Positions 15,461 to 22,480 of a DNA stretch of 26,378 nt are shown here, piece by piece. The notes under the pieces were generated by a model, which worked only from the letters and a program-made list of their open reading frames with translations, was not told the origin of the DNA and searched no databases. The position numbers were made by a program, and so were the translations under genes. The DNA is taken from positions 1-26,378 of the forward strand of contig UQBG01000023.1 in assembly GCA_900539185.1 (NCBI GenBank). Reading direction: 5' to 3'. Origin of the DNA: an uncultured Clostridium sp. (GTDB lineage Bacteria; Bacillota; Clostridia; Lachnospirales; Lachnospiraceae). Within the stretch, counting starts at the first letter, position 1, and every line of letters starts with the position of its first letter.

Positions 15461-16108
15461 TTAAATGCGAAAACACTTTTGAAGTTCTTTGTAAGCACCG
15501 AGAACCAAAAGAGTGATATTGTCCGTAAGAACGGTTTCCGGTGAAACCGCCATATTGATTTTTCCGTTCTCCTTAGTTGCCATAATATTGATGCTGTATT
15601 TTTTGCGGATATCCAGCTCTCCGACGGTTTTTCCGATCCAACCCTCCGGAACCTCTACCTCAAAAATGGCATGAGCCTCATCGACCTCGATGTAATCCCG
15701 TATGTGATCGGCGGTATAGCGAATAGCAGCCCAATTTGCTACTTGCTTTTCAGGGTAAATTGCTTCGTCCGCTCCGTTACGCAGAAGAAATTTCTCCTGA
15801 ACATCACGCTCGGCGCGTGACACAACTAATTTTGCGCCGAGTTCCTTCAGTAAAGAAGTAGTCTCCAGCGAATTTTGAAAATTTTCTCCTATGGTGACGA
15901 TGCACACATCAAAGTTTCTGATGCCGAGCGACTTTAAAAATTCCGTGTTTGTGCTGTCACCGATCTGTGCGTTAGTAACGATCGGCAGAATTTCATTGAC
16001 CCTTTCTTCGTTGATGTCTACCGCCATCACCTCATGCCCGAGTTTATTCAGTTGCAAAGCAATATGCCTACCGAATCTGCCGAGACCTATTAGCAATATG
16101 TTTTTCAT
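15461..16108 (-). CDS. ktrA: K+ uptake regulator KtrA/TrkA (RCK protein)
   Basis: This 215-aa cytosolic protein would form the gating ring of the KtrB channel. The N-terminal RCK domain has the nucleotide-binding GLGRFG (8-13) and acidic Asp31 at the end of strand two. The RCK_C domain covers about residues 134-215. A single RCK pair and this length fit KtrA better than the duplicated TrkA of enterobacteria. RCK_C domains of Gram-positive KtrA proteins are known c-di-AMP receptors. The ATG at 16108 follows AAGGAG by eight bases; the longer in-frame reading to 16144 overlaps ktrB and lacks support. It starts 13 bases after the ktrB stop. Confidence 0.92.
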   Translation of the reverse strand: MKNILLIGLGRFGRHIALQLNKLGHEVMAVDINEERVNEILPIVTNAQIGDSTNTEFLKSLGIRNFDVCIVTIGENFQNSLETTSLLKELGAKLVVSRAERDVQEKFLLRNGADEAIYPEKQVANWAAIRYTADHIRDYIEVDEAHAIFEVEVPEGWIGKTVGELDIRKKYSINIMATKENGKINMAVSPETVLTDNITLLVLGAYKELQKCFRI

Positions 16109-16121
16109 AACAATAACTCCT

Positions 16122-17459
16122 TTATCCGACTGTGATCTTTTCAAGCGGCAGCTTTGCTCCGCTATGATTTTTGTTGGAAATCGCCGCGTAAATCAGGGTA
16201 AGTCCGCCGACTCTGCCGAGATACATTAAGACGATCAAAACAAGCTGAGACAAGATGCCGAGCTGCGGCGTGATTCCGAGCGTAAGCCCGACCGTTCCGA
16301 CGGCGGACGCCGTTTCGTAAAGGCAGGTGTCAAGCGGCAGATCTTCTGCCGTGCTGATAACAATACCGCCGATGAAAAACAGCAGGAAATACATTACGGC
16401 AATGGTTGCGGCGCTTTTTAATGCCGAGCCGTCAATGCGCCTGCCGCAGGTTTCGATATCGTCCTTTTTGCGGCAGACGGAAAATGCGCTCAGAATCAGA
16501 ACGGCAAGCGTGGTTGTTTTCATACCGCCTGCCGTAGATCCGGGCGAGCCGCCGACAAGCATCAGCAGAATCATAATCGCCTTGGAAGAACCGGTCATAG
16601 CGGGAAGAACGGCGGTGTTGAATCCTGCAGTTCTCGGTGTGACAGACTGAAAAAGTGACGCCAAGACCCGTTCACCGAGCGGCAGCCCCGTGAAATCGCA
16701 AAAGAAAAAGAATACTGCGGGAAGAATAATGAGGAGCGTCGTTGTTGCCAATATGATCTTGCTCTGCATCCGGTATTTTTTGAAATGCCACTTGTTTGTG
16801 CAAATATCGTCCCATGTCAAAAAGCCGATTCCGCCTATGATGATCAAAAGCATAACGGAAATGTTTATCGCCGGATCTCCTATGTAGTCCGTAAGCGACG
16901 GGTATTTATTTCCCACGGTGCCGAGTATATCAAAGCCGGCATTGCAAAAGGCGGAAACCGAATGAAACGCCGCCATCCAAATTCCTTTGATACCGTAGTC
17001 TCCGCAAAATGTCGGCAGCATGGCAATCATTCCGATAAGCTCGACCAAAAAAGTTCCCCGTACAATAAAGCGGGTCAGGCGGACGATCCCGCCGACCTTC
17101 GGGGCAGAGATGGCATCCTGCATGGTGCTGCGCTGCATCAGCGATATTTTTCTGCCGGACAGCATGGCAAAGGTTGCCGCAACCGTCACAACGCCGAGAC
17201 CGCCTATCTGGATTAGCAGCAGTATTACCGTTTGCCCGAAAGCGGACCAATAGCTGCCCGTATCCTGTACGATAAGCCCCGTAACGCAAACAGCGGAGGT
17301 CGAAGTGAACAGCGCCTCGATAAACGGCGTGACAACTCCGGCGGTCGATGAAAACGGTAGCATCAATATCAGTGCTCCGAGCAGAATAACGCCGGCAAAG
17401 CCCAGAACGATCAGCTTAAAAGATGACAACCACTTTTTTCTATGTATAACCTTAGACAT
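16122..17459 (-). CDS. ktrB: K+ uptake channel subunit KtrB/TrkH
   Basis: This 445-aa integral membrane protein has the four-fold M1-P-M2 architecture of the Trk/Ktr superfamily. All four selectivity-filter glycines can be seen: VCVTG (57-61), FCNAGF (171-176), RTAGFN (276-281) and AVGTVGLT (386-393). A SPGSTAGGMKT stretch (305-315) corresponds to the gating loop region in the third repeat. The length fits KtrB. It is the first gene of the minus-strand unit, with AGGAG about nine bases upstream, an extended -10 promoter and a phased direct repeat further up. Confidence 0.94.
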   Translation of the reverse strand: MSKVIHRKKWLSSFKLIVLGFAGVILLGALILMLPFSSTAGVVTPFIEALFTSTSAVCVTGLIVQDTGSYWSAFGQTVILLLIQIGGLGVVTVAATFAMLSGRKISLMQRSTMQDAISAPKVGGIVRLTRFIVRGTFLVELIGMIAMLPTFCGDYGIKGIWMAAFHSVSAFCNAGFDILGTVGNKYPSLTDYIGDPAINISVMLLIIIGGIGFLTWDDICTNKWHFKKYRMQSKIILATTTLLIILPAVFFFFCDFTGLPLGERVLASLFQSVTPRTAGFNTAVLPAMTGSSKAIMILLMLVGGSPGSTAGGMKTTTLAVLILSAFSVCRKKDDIETCGRRIDGSALKSAATIAVMYFLLFFIGGIVISTAEDLPLDTCLYETASAVGTVGLTLGITPQLGILSQLVLIVLMYLGRVGGLTLIYAAISNKNHSGAKLPLEKITVG

Positions 17460-17492
17460 CTGTATTTCTCCTATTTCAGCTTGTTTATATGA

Positions 17493-17501
17493 AGTATACC
17501 A
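17493..17501 (-). promoter_or_regulatory. extended -10 promoter of ktrB
   Basis: On the minus strand TGG-TATACT, with TATACT at 17493-17498. No recognisable -35 box lies at 16-18 bases. That pattern is common in promoters that need an activator, fitting the repeat at 17538-17558. Confidence 0.5.
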
Positions 17502-17537
17502 CGGCGTATAAAAAATCGGTGTAATGATCCGGCGCTC

Positions 17538-17558
17538 TGTATTAAGATTGCATTAAGA
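17538..17558. promoter_or_regulatory. 11-bp-phased direct repeat, candidate KdpE site
   Basis: TGTATTAAGA (17538-17547) and TGCATTAAGA (17549-17558) match at 9 of 10 positions with an 11-bp offset, one helical turn. OmpR-family dimers bind such head-to-tail repeats. Its centre lies about 60 bases upstream of the expected ktrB start point, a normal activator position. Confidence 0.5.
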
Positions 17559-17591
17559 CGCTCTTGCTTTGAAAAACAGCGCAGAGTATAG

Positions 17592-17858
17592 CAAAAGGCT
17601 CTGTTCGAGCAAATTAAAAAAACGGATGCAGAAATTACGACCGGCATGAGCTACAAGCGTTCACAAACGGATTTCGATGTGGATAAGTTCATAGGTCTCG
17701 CTAAAAAGTATACGTGCATAACCGAGCTTACACCCGAGATCCTGCACATCTTCGTTTCGAAGATAGTCATTCACGAAAGGCGTGAGCAGTTCAAGCAAAA
17801 CACCGAACAGCAGATTGATATTTATTTCCGTTATATTGGCAATACAGCCGGATTATAA
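17592..17858 (+). pseudogene. large serine recombinase C-terminal remnant
   Basis: The frame is open from 17592 (after an in-frame TAG) to the TAA at 17856-17858; the first ATG is 17646. The segment FIGLAKKYTCITELTPEIL, followed by VSKIVIHER and then QQIDIYFRYIG, is the hallmark C-terminal end (DUF4368-type) of large serine recombinases from Tn1549- or TndX-like conjugative elements, which are normally around 500 aa or more. The resolvase catalytic domain and most of the protein are missing, so this is a mobile-element scar. It abuts the ktr promoter region and points to the tRNA-Gly gene. Confidence 0.8.
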
Positions 17859-17860
17859 CG

Positions 17861-17903
17861 AAAAAAGCTAGCGGACAGGCAACGCATAAGTATCACCTGT
17901 CCG
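17861..17903 (-). terminator. hairpin with distal T run downstream of tRNA-Gly
   Basis: Arms CGGACAGG and CCTGTCCG (17872-17879, 17896-17903) pair perfectly around 16 bases. On the minus strand six T (17861-17866) follow after a five-base gap. It may end the tRNA transcript, though the gap makes it weak. Confidence 0.4.
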
Positions 17904-17936
17904 TTGGTTCTCCGATTAACAAAGGTGTCTTTATGG

Positions 17937-17958
17937 AAGCCTTGTTAATACAAGGCTT
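17937..17958. repeat. perfect hairpin between recombinase remnant and tRNA
   Basis: AAGCCTTGT (17937-17945) and ACAAGGCTT (17950-17958) pair perfectly around TAAT. Neither strand has a T run directly after it. It could be a processing or termination element for the tRNA, or a trace of the mobile element end. Confidence 0.45.
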
Positions 17959-17975
17959 TCCGCACAAATAAAAAG

Positions 17976-18048
17976 AGCGCGAGACGGGACTCGAACCCGC
18001 GACCCCGACCTTGGCAAGGTCGTGCTCCACCAACTGAGCCACTCGCGC
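17976..18048 (-). tRNA. tRNA-Gly (anticodon GCC)
   Basis: The minus strand folds as a 73-base cloverleaf: acceptor GCGCGAG/CTCGCGC, D arm GCTC/GAGC, anticodon stem CGACC/GGTCG with loop TTGCCAA giving anticodon GCC, and a TTCGAGT T-loop. The discriminator is T (17976) and CCA is not encoded. A five-T run follows one base later. It is the first host-type feature right of the island, and its 3' end faces the recombinase remnant. Confidence 0.95.
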
Positions 18049-18069
18049 ATATGTCTGACGACGGATATT

Positions 18070-18099
18070 AATATACCATATAGAAGGAATAGTTGTCAA
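18070..18099 (-). promoter_or_regulatory. tRNA-Gly promoter
   Basis: On the minus strand consensus TTGACA (18094-18099), 18 bases, then TATATT (18070-18075), about 22 bases before the tRNA 5' end. Confidence 0.75.
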
Positions 18100-18135
18100 C
18101 CATTATTATAAAAAAATCTCGCTTTGAAATCTCGT

Positions 18136-18164
18136 TTGCAATCAAGGATAGTTAATGCTAGAAT
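18136..18164 (+). promoter_or_regulatory. promoter of the transglutaminase-like gene
   Basis: TTGCAA (18136-18141), 17 bases, TAGAAT (18159-18164) with extended TG at 18156-18157. The -10 box lies within a perfect inverted repeat ATGCTA-GAA-TAGCAT (18155-18169), which could be a repressor site. Confidence 0.65.
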
Positions 18165-18202
18165 AGCATATATTATTAGGAAAGAGACAGAGGGAAGCGT
18201 TC

Positions 18203-19264
18203 GTGAAGAAAAAATACAGAATTCTAATATTGCTTGGAATCCTGGTGTTGGTATTGGGAGGAATCGTATCTGAGAGACTATTTGCGGTACAGATCCATCG
18301 GGGGAACATGATTTCCTCTACCGAGGAGCTGAGTCTCCGGATTACCGAAGAGCTGACACAGGGGAATCATACATTTTCAACCTATATCAATGGATTATCT
18401 GAGGATCAGTTAAGCAGAATCAACCATAATCTGGATGGATTTTTCGGACATGTATCCAGCTACATCATACTGCGGAAGGTAAATGCCGATGTATCGCTGG
18501 TGCGGTTTGAACTGAATCCGTCGAATAACTACTACGTATATCAGAAGGTAGTGAACGGAACAGCGATTCAGGATAATTCTGTCGCCGAGCTGCTGTCCAT
18601 TAAGGTTCAGCAGATTATGGATCAGTATGAAAAAGATAATGATTATGAAACGGTAGTATCCTACCATGACTATATCGTCAGTCATGTGAAGTATGGCTTC
18701 TTAGATGGCGAGGAGGAACAGTTGTCTTATACTGCGGAAGGAGCGTTGTTAAAAGGCACTGCAGTCTGTAACGGATATGCCGAAGCGATGGAATTATTGC
18801 TGCTTTGCAGTGGCATTGATACCCGGATGGCAGTGGGGACGGCGTCCGGTGTTGATCATGCATGGAATATCGTAGATATTCAGGGACAGTGGTATCATGT
18901 GGATACAACCTGGGATGATCCGGTTCCGGATACCGGAGAGGATCCGATGCATGTATATCTGAACATAGATGATACGGTCATGGGGAAGACACATACATGG
19001 AACCGGAATGCGTATCCGGCATGCACCAGTATGGACTACAACTATTATGAACAGACCGGAACTGCCTTTGACAACTTCAATGACTTTAAGGACTATGTAC
19101 TAAACGAGATGAAGGAAACGGATCGGATCGAGGTCATGGTGACCGATGCAGACAAGATCCAGTATGACTGTGCCTTTGTAGTAAAGGAAGGCGGAGCAGA
19201 TACCGTATCATGGCAGTCCTATGAAGATGGGAACTACATGGTTATGATTATTACTACAAAGTAG
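18203..19264 (+). CDS. membrane-anchored transglutaminase-like protein
   Basis: This 353-aa protein begins with a signal-anchor helix (residues 5-22), so its body is likely outside the membrane. A transglutaminase-like core has the Cys-His-Asp triad: Cys189 in GTAVCNGYAEAM, His219 in GVDHAWN and Asp234 in YHVDTTWDDP. Such bacterial domains act as peptidases or amidases or bind cell-surface substrates; the actual substrate is unknown. Residues 25-140 are a less conserved extracellular region. The start is GTG at 18203, preceded by AGGGA; no upstream ATG fits. The HAAS-type gene begins 16 bases downstream and is probably co-transcribed. Confidence 0.85.
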   Translation: MKKKYRILILLGILVLVLGGIVSERLFAVQIHRGNMISSTEELSLRITEELTQGNHTFSTYINGLSEDQLSRINHNLDGFFGHVSSYIILRKVNADVSLVRFELNPSNNYYVYQKVVNGTAIQDNSVAELLSIKVQQIMDQYEKDNDYETVVSYHDYIVSHVKYGFLDGEEEQLSYTAEGALLKGTAVCNGYAEAMELLLLCSGIDTRMAVGTASGVDHAWNIVDIQGQWYHVDTTWDDPVPDTGEDPMHVYLNIDDTVMGKTHTWNRNAYPACTSMDYNYYEQTGTAFDNFNDFKDYVLNEMKETDRIEVMVTDADKIQYDCAFVVKEGGADTVSWQSYEDGNYMVMIITTK

Positions 19265-19280
19265 AAGAAAGGATAGCGAT

Positions 19281-19751
19281 ATGACAAAGAGCGAATATAT
19301 AAATGGACTTCAGGCAGGACTTCAGGGCGAAGTGACACAGCAGGTGCTTCGGGAGTCTGTAGACTACTATAGCAGATACATCGATGATGAGATCGCAGGC
19401 GGAAAATCAGAGCAGCAGGTTCTGGAGGAACTGGGACCGGTGCAACTGATCGTAAAGACGATTATTGAGGCAAATAAGGGAACAGGAGAAGAAGAAACAC
19501 AGAGAACCCGTGCACAGGAACAAAGAAACCAGTCGACACGCCAGGGTCAGAATCAGAGCCGGAGCAAAGGATTTACACTGAACTCTTGGTATGGAAAACT
19601 AATTCTGATTCTGATAGCATTACTGATTCTGGCACTGATCATCGGTGTTGTAGTGATTATCGTCATGGCAGCCTGGTATTTGCTTCCGGTAGTAGCGGTG
19701 ATTGCACTGATCGTGATTCTTCTGCGGGTATTTATAGGGAGAAAACGCTAG
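19281..19751 (+). CDS. HAAS/DUF1700-type membrane protein
   Basis: The 156-aa protein has an N-terminal helical domain (1-65), with YINGLQAGL near the start and the signature DYYSRYIDDEIAGGKSEQQ, typical of HAAS/DUF1700 signalling-associated proteins. A Gln/Arg/Ser-rich linker (70-100) follows, then two adjacent hydrophobic helices (about 105-150) and a basic tail GRKR. Related proteins often pair with PadR regulators or envelope stress genes; no such regulator is here. It follows the transglutaminase gene by 16 bases with a GAAAGGA ribosome binding site. Confidence 0.75.
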   Translation: MTKSEYINGLQAGLQGEVTQQVLRESVDYYSRYIDDEIAGGKSEQQVLEELGPVQLIVKTIIEANKGTGEEETQRTRAQEQRNQSTRQGQNQSRSKGFTLNSWYGKLILILIALLILALIIGVVVIIVMAAWYLLPVVAVIALIVILLRVFIGRKR

Positions 19752-19758
19752 CCGATGA

Positions 19759-20058
19759 AACTTTTCGGTTGTTTTAAAAGCGGACATTGAAGCAGGAAAA
19801 GCGAACATTGAAACAGAAAAAGCGAACATTCAGGCCATGATATCGAACATTCAAGCAGTTACAAATAGCAGAACGATTTCTCATATCGCGGAACTGTATC
19901 GGGTGTGTGGAAAAGAAAAAATCTTTGGGCGAATGGTGGTTGAAGAAGTAACGGGATTAAAAGCAACGAGGGCATCTGAATTGATAAAGCTCCTGTTAGA
20001 GAATCGTGCCATAGAGGCGGTACAGGGACATGGAAAAGGAAAATATCATTTCAAATAG
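19759..20058 (+). pseudogene. 5'-truncated gene with C-terminal winged helix and heptapeptide repeats
   Basis: The frame is open from 19759, just after an in-frame TGA, but the first ATG (19837) lies inside a coding repeat, so the true 5' end is missing. Four 7-residue units (ADIEAGK, ANIETEK, ANIQAMI, SNIQAVT) lead into a winged-helix-like end with KIFGRMVVEEVTGLKATRASEL and GHGKGKYHF. This type of ending is seen at the C-terminus of larger Fic- or AlbA_2-type proteins in Firmicutes, but I cannot fix the parent family. If translated from 19837 it would be 73 aa. It ends before a two-way terminator. Confidence 0.6.
19780..19863 (+). repeat. four 21-bp in-frame tandem repeats
   Basis: Units at 19780, 19801, 19822 and 19843 share the core G(C)GAACATT followed by a variable part, each encoding seven residues with pattern (A/S)-(N/D)-I-(E/Q). 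The first two are closest (17 of 21 bases). They lie at the broken 5' end of the winged-helix remnant. Confidence 0.75.
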
Positions 20059-20074
20059 GTATGAACAGGCATAG

Positions 20075-20102
20075 AAAAACGGCTCGATTGAGCCGTTTTT
20101 TT
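20075..20102. terminator. bidirectional terminator
   Basis: CGGCTC (20080-20085) and GAGCCG (20090-20095) with loop GATT, flanked by five A on the left and seven T on the right. It can end the + strand remnant and the minus-strand glycosyltransferase, whose stop codon overlaps its edge. Confidence 0.9.
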
Positions 20103-21240
20103 AATGTACGTCCGATTTTCCGGCCGCATAGACATAGTCGCAGAAGGTGCGGCCAAGCTCGGACGGAAGATATCGCTGAACGATTGTCTGATAAGACTCC
20201 AGATCTCCGCGGTTGAGTCGGAGCATAGCCTGCGCCAGACGTTCGATCTGCTGATCTTCGGAACCGGAAAAGTCAAAGTAGGAGATCGCATCTCCGGCTA
20301 TTTCGTGAAAGATACTTAGATCGCTGGCAAGTATCGGTTTATTATAATGCATCGCTTCTATAATAGGGATGCCAAAGCCCTCTGCACGGGAAGGAAAAAG
20401 GAATCCGGAGCAGTAGCGGAAGAGAGCCATCTTCTGCTCGTTTCCTACATAACCGAGGGCAATCAGATCCGGATAGACAGCATGGGTTTCATCATAGAGC
20501 CGTTGAATCTCGTCCTCCCGGATCTTTCCACCCAGATACAATCGTTTCGTTCCTCCCAATACGCGATAGCGGGCATATGCCTTGATCAACAGATCCGTGC
20601 CCTTTCGCTTTTCCAGATTCCCGATGTAGAGAAAGTAATCGACGCCATCGATCGGAAGCTTCTGGAAAAGAACATCCGGTGTAACAGGAGCGTCTGTGAA
20701 ATCCGGTTTGTTCACAATGATATAGCTTACCAGATGAGAAATATCTGCTGCCTGCGGATATAGCCGTTGAACCTCCATCTGTGTCTCAACGGAATTATAG
20801 GTGATCATGTCTGCCTGCTTCAGTGTCTGACGCAGGCCATATCGAAAGTATCTTGGATACAAGAAACCGTGGGTTTCCGGCTGTGTGAGCGGAAACACAT
20901 CATGGATGGTAACCAGTATCCTGCCGGAGAATCGACGAAGGCGAACCGGGATCAGGTTATTCGGCTCCCAGAACACATCCGGTTGATAGTAGTCTAAGGA
21001 GTCCTGAATGAACTTGAAGTAGGAGAAGACTGCTGCACTCTGCACGACAGGCTTTCCGTATGTGATAATCGGTATATTCTGTTGTGCCAGTGCACGCATT
21101 TCATCACTGGTAGCGACATCGCTTAGCAGTGTAATCTCAAATCGGGAATCCCGAATCAGTTCTTTTAAAAAATCATTTACATACATCCCGATACCACTGG
21201 GATGACTGCCCAGAGTACGGGCATCGATCAATAACTTCAT
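20101..21240 (-). CDS. GT4-family glycosyltransferase
   Basis: This 379-aa GT-B fold enzyme transfers a sugar from a nucleotide donor, probably for envelope polysaccharide or glycolipid; donor and acceptor are unknown. The N-terminal half has the PSGIGMYV glycine loop (14-21) and TIHDVFP (111-117). The C-terminal half has YIGNLEKRKG (205-214) and the GT4 signature with Glu287 and Glu295 in an EX7E arrangement (RAEGFGIPIIEAM). There is no membrane helix. The start follows AAGGACGGTGA on the minus strand. It stands alone between two + strand units, so context does not refine its role. Confidence 0.88.
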   Translation of the reverse strand: MKLLIDARTLGSHPSGIGMYVNDFLKELIRDSRFEITLLSDVATSDEMRALAQQNIPIITYGKPVVQSAAVFSYFKFIQDSLDYYQPDVFWEPNNLIPVRLRRFSGRILVTIHDVFPLTQPETHGFLYPRYFRYGLRQTLKQADMITYNSVETQMEVQRLYPQAADISHLVSYIIVNKPDFTDAPVTPDVLFQKLPIDGVDYFLYIGNLEKRKGTDLLIKAYARYRVLGGTKRLYLGGKIREDEIQRLYDETHAVYPDLIALGYVGNEQKMALFRYCSGFLFPSRAEGFGIPIIEAMHYNKPILASDLSIFHEIAGDAISYFDFSGSEDQQIERLAQAMLRLNRGDLESYQTIVQRYLPSELGRTFCDYVYAAGKSDVH

Positions 21241-21263
21241 GGTTTATCACCGTCCTTGTGATG

Positions 21264-21292
21264 ATTATAGCCTAAAGAACTGGAACATACAA
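21264..21292 (-). promoter_or_regulatory. promoter of the glycosyltransferase gene
   Basis: On the minus strand TTGTAT (21287-21292), 17 bases, then consensus TATAAT (21264-21269), about 24 bases before the start codon. Confidence 0.5.
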
Positions 21293-21387
21293 CCGGAAAG
21301 TGGTACACTGAAAGCGGACTTACAAGAAAATGAAAGATAATCGAAAGGAAACCATATACAAAGAATCGGACAGAAGGGAGTTTCATA

Positions 21388-22110
21388 ATGGATAACATGG
21401 AAAAGATTCAGAAGTTAAAGAAAATTGTGTCAGAGAGTGATAATGTAGTATTCTTTGGAGGAGCCGGTGTGTCGACGGAGAGCGGAATTCCGGACTTTCG
21501 TAGTGTAGATGGACTATATAATCAGAAGTATAAGTATCCACCGGAGCAGATCATCAGTCATACCTACTATAAGCACTATCCGGAAGAGTTTTTTCGATTC
21601 TATAAGGATAAGATGATATATACGGAAGCAAAACCGAATGCAGCACATATCCGGCTGGCAGAGTTGGAGAAGGAGGGACATGTACGGGCTGTTATTACAC
21701 AGAATATAGACGGTCTGCATCAGATGGCGGGCAGTAAGGAGGTACTGGAGCTTCACGGCTCCATTCACCGAAACTATTGTGAGCGGTGTCATAAGTTCTA
21801 TGATTTGGAATATATTGTAAAGTCTGAGGGGGTACCGCGCTGCAACTGTGGCGGTATCGTGAAGCCGGATGTGGTACTATATGAAGAGGGACTGGATAAT
21901 CGGACGATGCAGAAGGCAATCCATTATATCAGCCATGCAGATGTTCTGATCATTGGTGGAACCTCTCTGGTGGTATATCCGGCAGCCGGTATGATCGACT
22001 ACTTCCGTGGGGATCATCTGGTCGTGATCAATAAGTCTTCGACATCCAGAGACGAAGCAGCCGATTTGCTCATACAGGACAGCATCGGAAAGGTATTCTC
22101 GAATATATAA
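21388..22110 (+). CDS. cobB: NAD-dependent protein deacylase (sirtuin)
   Basis: The 240-aa Sir2 enzyme removes acyl groups from lysines using NAD+, giving nicotinamide and O-acyl-ADP-ribose. NAD-binding GGAGVSTESGIPDFRS (24-39) and QNIDGLH (105-111) are present, with catalytic His123 in LHGS. A zinc site of Cys131, Cys134, Cys152 and Cys154 (CxxC...CxC) is complete, and GTSLVVYPAAG closes the Rossmann core. Length fits class U or III bacterial sirtuins. AAGGGAG lies about nine bases before the ATG. It is followed by a new promoter, so it seems monocistronic. Confidence 0.94.
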   Translation: MDNMEKIQKLKKIVSESDNVVFFGGAGVSTESGIPDFRSVDGLYNQKYKYPPEQIISHTYYKHYPEEFFRFYKDKMIYTEAKPNAAHIRLAELEKEGHVRAVITQNIDGLHQMAGSKEVLELHGSIHRNYCERCHKFYDLEYIVKSEGVPRCNCGGIVKPDVVLYEEGLDNRTMQKAIHYISHADVLIIGGTSLVVYPAAGMIDYFRGDHLVVINKSSTSRDEAADLLIQDSIGKVFSNI

Positions 22111-22185
22111 GCAATAAAATTACATGAATTTTACAGAAAACAGATAAATTTCATACAGTTATATCTTTAAGGTTGGAAAAATATG

Positions 22186-22194
22186 TGATATACT
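22186..22194 (+). promoter_or_regulatory. extended -10 promoter for the DUF4250 gene
   Basis: TGA-TATACT with TATACT at 22189-22194 and an extended TG. The -35 region at 17 bases is only TTTAAG. It lies about 80 bases ahead of the DUF4250 start. Confidence 0.45.
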
Positions 22195-22272
22195 ATATTT
22201 TGCTTGTGATGCATATGTAGGATACAACCATACGGATGCAGGCGGATGTTACAAGAGAAAGGACAGGAACGG

Positions 22273-22449
22273 ATGGAGTTACCAAAGGATTCCATGATGC
22301 TGTTAAGCGTGATCAATACGAAGCTGAGAGATTTCTATCCAACACTGGATGCACTGTGTGAGGATATGAATGTAGACCGGGCGGCAGTTGAATCGCAGCT
22401 TAAGCAGATTGATTATGTATATAATGCGGAGTTAAACCGCTTTGTATAA
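22273..22449 (+). CDS. DUF4250 family protein
   Basis: This small 58-aa protein begins MELPKDSMMLLSVINTKLRD, the recognisable start of DUF4250, and holds a short helix-turn-helix-like stretch (LDALCEDMNVDRAAVESQL) that may bind nucleic acid. Function is not established. I prefer ATG 22273 over ATG 22246, because the MELPKD start is the conserved one; AGGACAGGAACGG precedes it. It comes 31 bases before the DUF4190-like gene and may share its transcript and terminator. Confidence 0.8.
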   Translation: MELPKDSMMLLSVINTKLRDFYPTLDALCEDMNVDRAAVESQLKQIDYVYNAELNRFV

Positions 22450-22480
22450 AATTCATTCATGTAAAAGTGGAGGTAGAAAG

